DNA of 64,000 nucleotides from Vespa crabro (Eukaryota > Arthropoda > Insecta > Hymenoptera > Vespidae), in assembly GCF_910589235.1 (NCBI RefSeq), contig NC_060965.1, forward strand, positions 4,704,292 through 4,768,291, given 5' to 3'. The position numbers and the translations under genes were made by a program. Shown here one piece after another: positions 12,201 to 24,164 of the stretch (position 1 is its first letter; every line of letters starts with the position of its first letter). The notes under the pieces were generated by a model that was given only the letters and a program-made list of their open reading frames with translations, searched no databases and had not been told where the DNA came from.

Positions 12201-15200
12201 TGTCCATTGACGTAACATCTTCTGTAAGATAATTGATTATAATAGTTTTTTAAAAAGTAAAATATATCAATCTAACGATTTTATTTTATTTTTAAATATA
12301 GGAAAATCTAGAGATTACAGTGACCAAAACTTGTCTCGATGTATTAAAACAATTAGGTAATGCATTTTCTTCTGCTATTGAAGCTGGTGGAAAAATGGCC
12401 ACTCAAAAATTAGCACCATATGTATTGAAAAATGAAACTGGCTTGCCAATGACACTAAACTTAGAACTTAGTCATTTTAAGGTAGAAGTAGTATATATAA
12501 ATTGCAACATCTATATTCTTATATAATACAGCAATTTATATAGATGAAATACATTAATTTTTAGATATTTGATAGTGATTCAAGATCAAGCAATAAAGCA
12601 GATTTGTATACCGAAGTAATTCTCGAATCTGGAGCATCCATAGAACTTGTACCAAAGTTTACCAAAATAGAAACACAGCTTCTTGAACAATTAAAAGCTG
12701 ACTCTGTTAAAGATAGTGAAGACAATAAATTTGTTGTTTCGGTAATGCAAATAATTTTTAAATATTCATTAAATTGTGTGCCTTTAATGCATATTCCTAT
12801 AAAAATATATTAATGTATTTTTTAGTTCAAAGAAATTTGTGATAGACTGACAATACCAGTTCTTCGAGCAGATAAAAGATTCTTCTCGTTGAAATATCGT
12901 AAAGATAACTCAGAAGAATGGGGTATTGTTTCTGATGTTGTTGTTGATGAAGGAAGCACTATTGTTACACTTAGAAGTATCCTTCAGGTAAATATTTTTT
13001 GGCATGATTATATTTTTGTCAAATAATATAATCATTTATACATTAGGTCATTTAATATTAGAAAATTTTGATGAAAAATAGCAGTTTTGTTTTTTTTCTT
13101 AATGTATGATAATTATTATAGGTACATAACCATTTCACCGAACCTATATCTGTATATTACATGACGAAACGAGGAAATGAAGTTGAATGTGTAGGCACGG
13201 TAGCTCCTGATGATCGATTGAATCTTCCATTGGATGCTGTATATACACCAACAAATATTTATTGGTTGTTCTTTAGTGTTAATGGGTTAGTTCATTTTAC
13301 ATTGTGTAATATATATTTGCATTATCACTTTCTTATTATAAGATTTATATTTAAACCACTATTACAGTTACATGGTTTCAATAGAACCATTTGTTTGGAA
13401 AGACCTTCAAAAAAATGTTTCCATGACAAAACTGCTAAAGTGTGAAGCAAGATCAAAACAAGAAATAATAGAACCATTTTATATACAGGTAATTATGTCA
13501 ATCTATATATATATATATATACTTTAATTTTTATGATTTTTTTTTTTAATTACACTTTTGAAAAACGTTTCTTTGTAAATAATTTCTTACAATAACTAAA
13601 ATTAATATCTATATTATATTATATTATATCATATTATATTATTGTGTCAATAATATTACTACAAATATAATTGTGAAATACGCGACGAATTAGATAATAT
13701 TATATTGTACAATTATTTTTAACTTTATTGAGAGAATTTTGTTGGAATGCTTCGTATGCTTGTACAAGAAGCGATTTTTTACTTTTAGATGTTTTTCGTG
13801 ATGATTGTGGTTGGTAGTATTCTCTATAATAACAACACGATCAGTTTATTATTAAATGCTATCGACTGGCAATACAAATTATGTAATTTTATTGATCACG
13901 TGAAACGTTTCTGCTTGAATTGTTTTAATTCAGAGCACCCAAAATATGTGGAAACGCCTATTCAGGTACTATCATATTCTTCAGTTAATATGTTGCAATC
14001 TTGTATATTAGTGATGATTTTATGGAGAATAAGAGGTGTACCTGCATTGTTTTGTTAGTTAGATCGTTTGTTATTAACTGTGAATGTAGAGATTAATATT
14101 TTTTATAACTGTATATTTTTTAACTAGAAATACTTGCATCATTTTTTCTGTTACTGAGAATATGATTAGTAAAGAGATGAATATTATGTATGTAAATGAT
14201 AAGGTAAAAGTTAGAGTTTTTTGGTGAGTGTCATTTTCAAAAATCACACTAAAAGTGAAAATTGGATATACTATATATATCCCTTATACATACACACACA
14301 TGTATATATACATATATACATATTTACATATATACATATATACATATATACATATATATAATTTATTCCGAAGTGATTATATCATATTGTAAAACTATCA
14401 TTTAATTTTATTATTTTTATATCAGCTGCTTGTAAAACTATGATTTAAATATTTGCCAAGTATTTTTTTGCATGATTCTTATGTCTAGTTAGTATTGTTA
14501 TATGAAATATTGTAAATATACTATGTTGTTTATAAAAGTGTATTATAATATATTAATATTTGCAGGTTGTAGGAGAAATAGAGCAAGTTTATTTTGAAAA
14601 TACTAGTCGCCACACAATGGCAAGCACTATTTATAATGTGCATTTATATCCATCTGTATATCTAAAGAATTTTTTGCCAATTGACATTATTATTTGTCTT
14701 CCTGGGATTATTGAAGAAAAACTTTTGGAAGCTAGTGCTACTTTACAGATTCCAACAATTGACTATACAAAGTCAAATATTGTTATTAAGGTAAAGATAT
14801 TATTAATATTATATATATCATTTATATGTGTAGCTAAAGTGACATAAATGTTTGATTTTGCAGCTACCAAATTATTTAGAGAAAAATTGGTCATGCAAAG
14901 GTGAAATAATAGCAAATCCACCAGAATTTTCAGTTTGGTCTTTTGAATCGTTTGATAGTGCACAAAAAGTTGTTATGGATTTAGGAATGCATACATCATA
15001 TAAACATGGTTCCATTATAATGGCTCTCTATTGTCCTTTTTGGATGTTAAATAAAACTGGATTAATGTTATCTTATAGGGTAAGTGTAAAAATATGTTGT
15101 CTTTTAATAAATATTGTATCATTTAGGTGTATATTTTTTATATATAACTAATTCTTTACTTATTTATTCCTAATATAATTCTACTCAAAATTTCATACAA

Positions 15201-18200
15201 CAATTCAATCAAGAGATTGAATGTCTCGTAGTATTAACATTTAAAAAAATATATATTTATACAAATCTTTTTATTAATCTTTAAATTGAAGCAAATTTAC
15301 CGACTAACTATGCTTGCTGGCTTTTTTCTTTTTTTTTTTTTTCTATGTGAAAAATATATTTTAGCATAAGTTTAATTTACATTTTACAGCTTTTTTTTTT
15401 ATGTAATAATATATATAATATAAATATTGAATTTATAGGGTGTTTCAAAAAGGATAATGATATTGGAGTGTGAAGTTGCTGAACAAAAATGTCTTGCATG
15501 ATCCTTTAAATTAATATTCAAATTTATATTTATACTTTTATTTAAACTTAATATATTTGTTTATAATATTTTATCATGTAGGTGTCTCTTTAAATTTATT
15601 TTACGACATTGAACTCAGAATATTATTTTACAGAAGTCAAGTAAGGGTGGTAAAGAACACTCAAGTCCAGTTAAGGTAGAGCTTTATTACTATTGCACTT
15701 TAACTTCATGCTTTTTATAGAATTATTTTCTTGAAAGCTTGTAAAATATTATTTTAGAAGCTTGTAAAATTTTTGTGCTATTTATGATTAAAGTAGAAAC
15801 TTTTGATTAGTAGAAACTTTTCAACATATACATTTGGTATGATGCTATATGTATTTTTAATTCTTTTTAATTTTTTTAAAAACAAAGAAACCACTAAAAA
15901 ATGATAGTAATATTATTAAATTAATAAAAATAGTAGTGTGTTTCATTTAAGTGACATTTATATAACAATTTTATTTGAATCTAAAAATGAAAATATATAA
16001 TTATTCTTTATAAGATAATAATACAAAAATAGCACACTTTACATATTTGTTTTTATATATATATATATAAAGGTATATTTCAGAAACTCATTTCTTCTAT
16101 GAAACCTCATCATCCACGTGCACAGTATAGGAAGAGGAAATCGGTGATATTTTCGTTTCAAAATTTATTTAAATATGTTTAAATAACATTTAATTGCACT
16201 AATATTCATAAATTCAAAATTATAGTATCACATATACGAAACTGCAATACTAATGATATTTACTAATGATATTTCTTGCCAATATAAAAGTTGTTCTAAC
16301 ATCACATATGCACAGCTTGTTAAGCTGATATATATGTATATATATATTTATACACACACATTCACATACATATATACATGAATACATACATACACAAGCT
16401 ATTTATATTCTATTTTTTCTATAAGTTTATTTAGTTTTTCTATTTCCTTGTATTTATTAATATGTTTTGAATACTTAAAAGAACACACATACATAGATAA
16501 AATATAATGTGTTATATATGTGTAATATATTATGAGTATATATGTTTAGTATAATGTCATAATCTGCAGCAATGTTTTAGTACTGTATATGCATGAGCAA
16601 CTAAATAGGAGCATCATTGGAAAAATACTTGTGTTTTTATATATTTATTTGAATTTTAATTTCACTGCTTAATGAAAACATTATTATGATGAAAACTATA
16701 GTAGTCTTTCCTTTCATTTCAGAGTGGTGAAGATCATTTAAATATTTTATACCATCCAGAACATTTTAAAGGACCAATATTATTTTCATTCCGGTCAAAA
16801 GTCTTTTTTGGTAAAAAGAAAGCAATGGTGAAGGTAGAAGATGGAGAATGGTCTGAAAAGTTTTCCATTGATGTTGCAGGAAGTGAGGGAGTAGTTGCAT
16901 GTAAATATAATGGAATGATATATCAGGTATATTGTTTATTCATTACAAAATTGTGTTGTGTGTGTTATTTATATTATATAATTACGAATATGTATTTTTA
17001 TAATAAATTTTTATATTTTAGATTGGTGTACATAATCAACTGACATATAATTCTTTAACAAAGCAAATTACATTTACGCCTTATTATGTTCTTATTAATA
17101 ATAGTGATTTTATAATTGAATGTCAAGAAGGCGATAGACCTGCTGATCCACTTATCGTAGTATGTTAAAAAGAAAAAAAATCTATTCTTAAGTAAAATAT
17201 ATATTCTATAACATATATATTTTTTGATATATATTATAATATATAGGTTTCACCTGGAGAATGTTCTGCTTTTTGGCCTCGTTCAGAACAAGAAGTAAAA
17301 ACTTTGAAAGCAAAGGCTGCAGGATATCCTGAAAAAACAGCAGCTTTCATTTATACTGATAGCCATACTACGCTGTTGAAACTAGACAACAAGGTTTGTG
17401 TTTATTATTGTGTAAAATAACTTATTAATAATTAAAACGTTGAACAATTATTTAATAATTATATTTTTTTATTAGTATGGTGGTATTAATGTTGATATAC
17501 AAATCAATGAAGGTGGGATATATATTTCAATGACAGGTTATAGTCCTGGCAATGCTCCTGCTCTTATTATAAATCATACTCATTATTCAATCAATTTTTG
17601 GGAAAAAGGATCTATAAATATAAAGTGCGTATAAAATTCGTTCAGCAACAGATTTTTTAATTGACATATTAAATAAATAAACATTAAACATATGTAAATC
17701 ACATATATTTGTAAATCACATAATTATAAGAACATTTGTATGAAATAGAAAAAATTTATATTTCTTGCAGAACTATTGCATCATTTAATAAAATGTTTTA
17801 TACCTGGGAAAATCCTGCTGGTCCAAGAAAATTAATGTGGGAAGGTGATAACAATAAAGAAATAGAAGATGATCTAAGAAAGGTAAACTAAATTATTTTA
17901 TTAAAGATTTACCAAACCATTAGAATTTCTAAATTATTTCTAAGTAATCATTTTTTTTTGGTTCCACTTTTTAGGATACTTTGGGTGCTTTTAAAATACT
18001 TATTTCTAATACAGAAGAGGACATATATTATGTATCATTTCTTAATGGTACACAAAGAGTACTTCTATTTACTACAAATTTGAAAATAGCTGAAGATTGT
18101 CAACTAGTAGGCGATTTGGAGCCTATTGAACAAGAAATAACTCTTAATATTCATGGAATAGGATTTTCACTTGTAAATAATATTACTAAGTCAGAGCTTT

Positions 18201-21103
18201 TATACATGTGCATAGCTAGGTAAATACTCTTTGAAGTATATCTATAATTTTTTAATAATATTGGTATACCGATATATTGTTGAATAATGATATATTATAT
18301 TATTTATTATAGCTCTGGTATAATATGGGAAACGTGTAAATCTACTGGAAGTAGATGGCGTGGTCTTAATGCAAGAGAAATTAATATTATTGAAGAGGGA
18401 TATCAAAAATATATACGTGAATTACAAATTGAGAAGGATCCGTCTCATAGAGTATTACTTGAACCTAAGTTGGAGGTAGAGATCTAAAAATTTAATAATT
18501 AGCTTTATTCTATAATATTTATTTGCCATAATAGCCAATATTTATCCTGTAATTAATTTTAGGTTGATTACTTAAATATGGAAATGTTAAAACCACATCG
18601 TCGTTACATGCGACGTTCATTCCAAACTGGTTTATGGCTACAGTATAAAACATCAACTCATCAAGTACAATTACATGCAAAAATTAATAGATTACAGATA
18701 GATAATCAACTTTTAGATTGTGTTTTTCCAGTTATTCTAGCACCTGTCCCTCTACCTAAAAGTATCACACAAAGTACAGGTGAAAAGTGTTCTTAGTATT
18801 TTTTCTTGTTATAATATTGGATTGTTTATTCCTAAAATTGTATTAATTTTACAGTACCTAAGCCATTTGCTGAACTTAGCATGGTAAAACGTCTTTTGGA
18901 ACATAGCACCGTGCAACAATTTCGTTATTTCAAAGTACTTATTCAAGAATTTCATATTAAAGTGGATATAGTATTTATAAATGCCATTATGGCCTTTTTT
19001 GAAGCCAATGTAGCGAATGATGCGGAAGAAGTAAGATTTTATATTGAAATAATTGTTTTATTTATATCTATAATAAATATGTATCAAGAAGTTTTTAATT
19101 TTTATGTCGTAGAGCGAATTATTCCGCACAGACATGAAATTGGTACATGAACCACTTATGTATCATGTTAGTCTAATCACAACAGCTGAACAAAAGAATT
19201 TCTTCGACTTATTACACTTTTCACCTCTTAAGGTTAGTGATCTTATTTTTTATTTATATTATTATGTATAAAAATACTAAACACGTATTTTTATGATTAT
19301 ATAATTATTCTTTCTCCATTAGATACATATTAGTTTTTCAATGACTGGTACTGGAAGTGGACCTTCTGCACTACCTCAAGTATTAAATGTATTATTACAA
19401 GGGATTGGAGTTACTCTGACTGATATTAATGATATCGTATTTAAGTATGTTATTTTATTTCTTAGTTTTTTTTTAACGTGATAAAAGAAAATTAATAAAA
19501 AATTAATCATTTTACAGATTAGCATACTTCGAAAGAGATTACACTTTCATGACAAATAAGCAATTAATCTCAGAAGCAACTACGCATTATGTAGGACAAG
19601 CTATTAAACAAGCTTATGTTCTTGTGTTAGGTCTTGATGTTATTGGTAATCCATATGGTCTTGTAGTAGGTACAATGAAAGGTATCGAAGATTTATTTTA
19701 TGAGCCTTTCCAAGGTGCCATACAAGGTCCAGGAGAATTTGCTGAAGGATTATATCTTGGTGTAAGAAGTATGTTAGGTCATACTGTTGGTGGAATGGCA
19801 GGAGCTGTATCTAAAATTACAGGAGCTATGGGTACAAGAAGATTACATAACATTATTTTTCATTTACTAGTCATGCATACGTACATTTATAATCGTAATG
19901 TTTTTATATGTAAAGGTAAAGGAATAGCTGCTTTAACTTTTGACAAAGATTATCAAAGGAAAAGACAAGAACAATTGAATAAACAGCCAGCAAATTTGCA
20001 AGAAGGACTTGCAAGAAGTGGAAAAGGTTTGATAATGGTATGCTTATGAATTAAGTTAATACTTAACAAGAAATACTTTTGTATGACTTATATATTAAAA
20101 TTAGTCGTTTATATAGGGAGTTGTAGATGGTGTAACTGGTGTTGTAATGAAACCTATATCCGGTGCTAAAGAAGAAGGCGTTGAAGGATTTTTCAAAGGT
20201 TTTGGAAAAGGAGTTGTTGGACTTGTAACTAGACCAACTGCTGGCGTTGTTGATTTTGCTAGTGGATCTTTCGGTGCTGTTAGACGGTATAAACATATTT
20301 CTTTTTATATTTTGTAATTTTTTATATCTATAAAAATAGTTTAAAAAATAAAAATATATTTTAGTGCGGCTGAATTAAACGAAGAAGCTAAAAGAGTTCG
20401 TCCACCGAGATTTCTGCAGCCAGACAGTCTTGTTCGACCTTATATAAGAGATGAAGCAGATGGTAATAAAATTCTGATTGTAAGTAACTCATACAATTTT
20501 ATGATAATAATATGGCATATAAAATATTATAATAAATTTAATATTATTGAAATTTATATATGTATTTTCTTTTCTTTTTCACAGGAACTTGAAAAAGGAA
20601 AATACGCAAACACAGATATATATTTCTATCATATATATATAAATAAGGATGTCCTATTACTTACTGATAAACGTATAGCGTATCTTGAACATAGTGATTT
20701 ATTCGGTGGTTGGAAGGTATTTCTTAGATCAAATTTGAAGAATTTCTCTGTCTACTATAAAATTATTTATTCAAAATCTTACTTTGTAGGTCGATTGGAC
20801 TCATACATGGCATGAAATTGGTGAATTACCGAAAGTAGTAGATAAAGGGGTACAGATTTTCATTAAAGATTCCTCAAAAAGAAAGAAACTGGGCAATTTA
20901 TTTGGTAGTACGGAACAATCCAAAATAATCTTAATACCAGATAACAATATAAAACAGGTTGGAAATTTTTTTCTTTTTTTTTTTGCATTTATACTTAAAT
21001 AATAAAAAATAATTATTTATGTATCTTATTATTTTTATAGTTACTTTATACTAAAATATGGGAACAGATGAATCAATATGGATTAACGGATGAATTTAAA
21101 TAA
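3212..21103 (+). CDS. Vps13: Vps13 (VPS13A/C-type bridge-like lipid transfer protein)
   Basis: This is a very large rod-shaped lipid-transfer protein that acts at membrane contact sites. The start MVFESIIAELLNKVLG matches the conserved chorein N-terminus. There are 56 constitutive exons, 9834 nt, 3277 aa (human VPS13A is about 3170). Exon starts include 3212, 3814, 3989, 4287, 4695, 4939, 5274, 5580, 5871, 6253, 6578, 6792, 7106, 7544, 7762, 8085, 8315, 8582, 8880, 9109, 9323, 9559, 9935, 10226, 10623, 10983, 11191, 11377, 11613, 11884, 12104, 12302, 12565, 12826, 13122, 13368, 14566, 14864, 16723, 17022, 17247, 17476, 17771, 17975, 18313, 18563, 18855, 19113, 19323, 19518, 19916, 20117, 20365, 20585, 20790 and 21041. 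Chorein_N spans about residues 1-115. The VPS13 adaptor-binding beta-propeller lies within about 2080-2700, the ATG2_C-like amphipathic region (GLDVIGNPYGLV) within about 2915-3100, and the PH-like domain from about 3157 to the end. The donor at 10895 (GTTTGT) is weak but needed for frame. Three extra in-phase exons are listed separately. Confidence 0.96.
3511..3533. repeat. Small inverted repeat in Vps13 intron 1
   Basis: ACATCAG (3511-3517) and its exact reverse complement CTGATGT (3527-3533) flank a nine-base spacer, in a locally GC-richer part of intron 1. It may be regulatory or chance. Confidence 0.35.
7717..7742. repeat. (TA)n microsatellite in a Vps13 intron
   Basis: This is an uninterrupted TA dinucleotide run inside the intron between the exons ending at 7670 and starting at 7762. 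Confidence 0.9.
13789..13965 (+). CDS. Vps13: Candidate 59-codon cassette exon of Vps13
   Basis: A pyrimidine-rich acceptor (TTTTTTACTTTTAG) precedes 177 stop-free bases, followed by a good donor (CAG then GTACTA). Length is 59 codons and both ends are phase 0, exactly matching the flanking exons, so inclusion leaves the frame intact. The piece is less AT-rich than the surrounding intron. It would add a hydrophobic start (MFFVMIVVGSILY) and a Cys-containing second half (FCLNCFNSEHPKYVE) within the adaptor-binding region. I know of no counterpart in human VPS13A, so it is either an insect-specific alternative exon or a chance open stretch. Confidence 0.45.
14280..14360. repeat. ACATATAT-type microsatellite in a Vps13 intron
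   Basis: This is an imperfect tandem array of TATATACATA-like units in the long intron before the exon at 14566. Confidence 0.85.
15634..15675 (+). CDS. Vps13: Candidate 14-codon micro-exon of Vps13
   Basis: The acceptor TATTTTACAG precedes 42 nt coding KSSKGGKEHSSPVK, followed by donor GTAGAG. Both boundaries are phase 0, matching the neighbouring exons. The peptide is Lys/Ser-rich and would lengthen an exposed loop in the adaptor-binding domain. It is probably an alternatively included exon. Confidence 0.6.
16084..16143 (+). CDS. Vps13: Candidate 20-codon micro-exon of Vps13
   Basis: The acceptor GTATATTTCAG precedes 60 nt, followed by donor GTGATA. The encoded peptide starts KLISSMKPHHP and ends YRKRKS, so it is strongly basic. 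Both ends are phase 0, so it can join the MLSYR exon, the 42-nt micro-exon and the SGEDHLN exon in any combination without a frameshift. Confidence 0.6.
19832..19915 (+). other. In-frame, stop-free 84-nt intron of Vps13
   Basis: The conserved protein reads ITGAMGKGIAA across this point only if 84 nt are removed (donor GTACAA, acceptor TGTAAAG). The intron length is a multiple of three and has no stop in frame, so an unspliced transcript would carry a 28-residue insertion rather than a truncation. Confidence 0.8.
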
Positions 21104-22266
21104 GTTACTAGTATGAAAATCAAAAAGAGAGAGCATAATATATTGACAAATTACTTTTGAAACTTTATGCTTAAGCAAAACTAAGAGTGCCTAAATGCTC
21201 AATTTGCATTAAGCTTTGCAACTGAAGTTATATAATTTTCATGCACATTCAACTAGTTTTTTTATAAATAATATTTGCAAGACTGACAAATATTAACTTT
21301 TAAATAGCTATAGTAAAGAATATAAACCTATATTATTTCGAGATAAATATAAAAAAAAAATTCGTATTCCCAATGCATAGAATTTCAATAGATTAAATAT
21401 ATCGGTAAAGTAATATTTTATTTTATATTATATAATATAATATATTATTAATCAAGTTTTACTAATTTATTAAGAAAGTAATATATACTATATATATCAG
21501 TTTGTAATTATTAAGAAACTACTTGCTAAAAAGTTGTTAATTTACAAAAAAAAGAAAACGCACATTTTTTTAATGATACCGTAAGTATATTTATATGAGA
21601 TCATTTATGACAATGTCACGTGATTATTAATATAATACGCATACACATTGTTTGTTATAATAGAATTATTTTAATATTTTATTTAAAAAATTCAAAGAAA
21701 GTTAACTATCTTTGACTTCTATGCAAAAATTTAAATATAGATATATAATATTGTTCTAGGATATTTCTGTTGAAGTATTCTCTAAAAATAATAAAAAACT
21801 TATATAATTATAATAGAATTATATAACTAATAAAAAGATATAGAGAGAAAACATTCTACTTAATCTTACAAATTCTTTTTCATTGCCTTTGAATAAATTA
21901 TGTTATTTTTAGATATGTATACATATGTAATATGAAAGTATCCTGATATTGGAAATATAACAGTAGTTAACAAATCTATAAAAGTGCAACTTCATTTAAT
22001 ATAAATCGTCATTTGTTTACTTGTCAGTTGTATATTTATTTATTTATTTATTTATTTTATTATTTATTTTTTTATTTTAAAATATCTCTTATATACTTTT
22101 GAACTCAATTTTTATGCATACCACAAAAATACGTTATAGAATATCAATAAACATTATTATAATATTGGCATTGGCGGAAAATAAATTCATTAAAGTCACA
22201 ATACTTGAATAATAATTGTGAATATAAAAAATTTTTGTAATATCTAAAATTTTATACACTAGACTA
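21104..22266 (+). other. Vps13 3' UTR and Lifeguard promoter region
   Basis: This is AT-rich sequence without coding potential. It holds a TTTA tandem run at about 22035-22075 and an E-box GTCACGTGAT at 21615-21624. The Vps13 transcript end and the next gene's promoter must both lie here, but no clear boundary is visible. Confidence 0.6.
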
Positions 22267-23679
22267 ATGCAATCAACTAATTCCAATGAACCACACGTTG
22301 AAAATATTGTACAAGGACCACCACAGTTACCACCTTTATATAAAGGACAAAAAATACAAAGTGTAAGCTAGTAAAAAAGAAATTATCATTATTTAAAATC
22401 CACATACATAATATAAATCAATAAACAAATTTCACATTTTTAATAGGGTCCATATATTATTACCGTAACAGATGATATGGTTGCACAAAGGGAAAGACAA
22501 AATCAAGAATTATATAGAGCGTGGTTACATGAGCAAAGAAGAAGAGAAATGGATGATGATTATATGGGAGATTTTAAAGATTCGGTAGTGAGGAGGAACT
22601 TTATTAGGAAAATTTTTTGCATATTGGGCATGCAATTTCTATTTACAACAGCAGTCGTAGCATTTTTTATGTTTGTGTAAGTTATGTATTATTTCAATAT
22701 TTTAAACACATTTATTAATCCTTCTTTACTTTTAGACCTGTTGCACAAGAATTCATGTTAGTTAATTGGTTTCTTTGGCTAATAGCTTTGTACGTAGACT
22801 TCTTCATTTTATATAAATTATTTTAAATAAATTATTTTAATGTTAATTAAGTTCTTTCATATTGTTAGAATAATCTTTATGGTCACATACTGCGCTATAG
22901 CATTTTCTGATTGTGCAAGACGCCAAACACCAAATAATTACATCTGTCTTTGTTTGCTGGTAAAATTATTTATAGATTAATATCTATATTTATGTATTAA
23001 TATACAATTTTCATATTTCCTTTATATGCTTTCATATTTGTTTCAGACAATGGCTATGTCATATTTGGCTGCTTTTGCTTCTGTATTTTATACTGTAGAA
23101 GTTGTTCTTATAGCGTTAGGCATGACAACAATTGTAACTATCACAATTAGTTTTATAGCCACATTTACTAAGGTATATGTAAATTATATATTCCTATTTT
23201 CATTAAAATTTTTTTTAAGTATCAAGTAAAATATTTTGAAGTAAATTTTATAAATTAATTATTTTAATAATGCATTATACGTTTACAGTTTGATCTAACC
23301 ATGCGAACAGGATTGATAACAATAATTGGATTAGTTGGAATTATTGCTCTTTTTGTAATGGTGATGGTATCAATATTTATGTATATAAAAACATTGCACA
23401 TAATAATGGCCATTATAGGAACACTTCTTGTATCAATGGTTAATATCAATTTCATAAAATATATTTCATTATTAATTATATAGATACATTTTATAAGTAT
23501 ATTAAATCACATTTCTACTATTATTTCAGTATCTATTTTTTGACGTACAAACAATCATGGGTGGACGAAGAATAGAATTAAATCCAAACGAAGTTGTTTA
23601 TGCAACTACTCAAATTTATGTTGACATAATTTTACTGTATCAGTACATTCTTATGTTACTAGGTTTATTCCAAGATTGA
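22267..23679 (+). CDS. TMBIM / Lifeguard family membrane protein (Bax inhibitor-1 superfamily)
   Basis: Seven exons (22267-22362, 22447-22676, 22736-22789, 22869-22959, 23047-23172, 23289-23438, 23530-23679) encode 298 aa. A polar N-terminal region of about 70 residues contains a short proline-rich stretch (GPPQLPPLYKG). It is followed by VRRNFIRKIF, the usual entry to helix 1 in the Lifeguard branch, and seven hydrophobic segments. Family hallmarks near the end are YLFFDVQTIMGG, LNPNEVVYATTQIYVDII and the short terminus GLFQD. The family comprises leak-type calcium channels or apoptosis modulators of ER and Golgi membranes. Which Lifeguard paralogue this is cannot be decided here. An AATAAA at 23883-23888, about 200 bp downstream, suits polyadenylation. 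Confidence 0.93.
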
Positions 23680-24164
23680 TAAATACAGAAAATTTATTAC
23701 ATTTTGTATTTATATATATGTGTTATTTTATTAAAAGAAATAACGAACTTCGTTATATTATAAAAATCAAATTACTTAAATATTTCAGTTTTTCCACAGC
23801 ACATTATGATATATGATAAATATATAGTCTAATTAAAAATGTATATTCGTTATTTATTAAATATGTATAGTGTAAAAAATTCAATAAAAATCGAAAAAGA
23901 TTTTTGAATAAACCGCTCAAAATCGAGTGGTTCTAAGTATATATCGATTATATCGATCAACATTATCAATTGCAATTACATCTTAGAGAGAGAATCGTAA
24001 TTTGACTTTGCATTAGTTCAAGGTGATTTGAGAAAGTAACTCATCGTTGGCTTAGTAAAATTAACCGCGAAACACGAATATCGGTCAAAAGAAATCTATT
24101 AATAAATAAAGAAGAAATTAGTAATATACAAAAGACGAGTGTTTTGTAAAAGAAAAAGAAAAAA
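23680..24164. other. Intergenic region: Lifeguard 3' end and galactokinase promoter
   Basis: It holds an AATAAA at 23883-23888 and then a less AT-rich stretch (about 23910-24060) with repeated ATCGAT words immediately upstream of the galactokinase gene. No coding sequence was seen. Confidence 0.55.

Larger units (their letters stand above)
13489..14565 (+). other. Long Vps13 intron with microsatellites and a candidate exon
   Basis: This intron lies between the codons for FYIQ and VVGEIEQ and is far longer than most introns in this gene. It holds a candidate 177-nt cassette exon at 13789-13965, ATATT repeats near 13615-13640, and an imperfect ACATATAT-type microsatellite at about 14280-14360. 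Confidence 0.7.
15080..16722 (+). other. Long Vps13 intron with two candidate micro-exons
   Basis: The intron separates the MLSYR codons from the SGEDHLN codons. It contains in-phase candidate exons at 15634-15675 and 16084-16143, a stop-containing open stretch at 15439-15501, and TA and ACAT microsatellites (about 16055-16075 and 16330-16400). It falls at a loop that varies in length between VPS13 proteins. Confidence 0.7.

Noticed and set aside
13069..13074. TGATGA in a Vps13 intron as a C box of a box C/D snoRNA
   Set aside because: No D box (CTGA) at suitable spacing and no terminal stem were found.
21615..21624. GTCACGTGAT as a lysosomal CLEAR element for Vps13 or Lifeguard
   Set aside because: It matches nine of ten positions, but CACGTG occurs repeatedly in the window and this copy is about 640 bp from the nearest start codon, so a specific claim is not supported.
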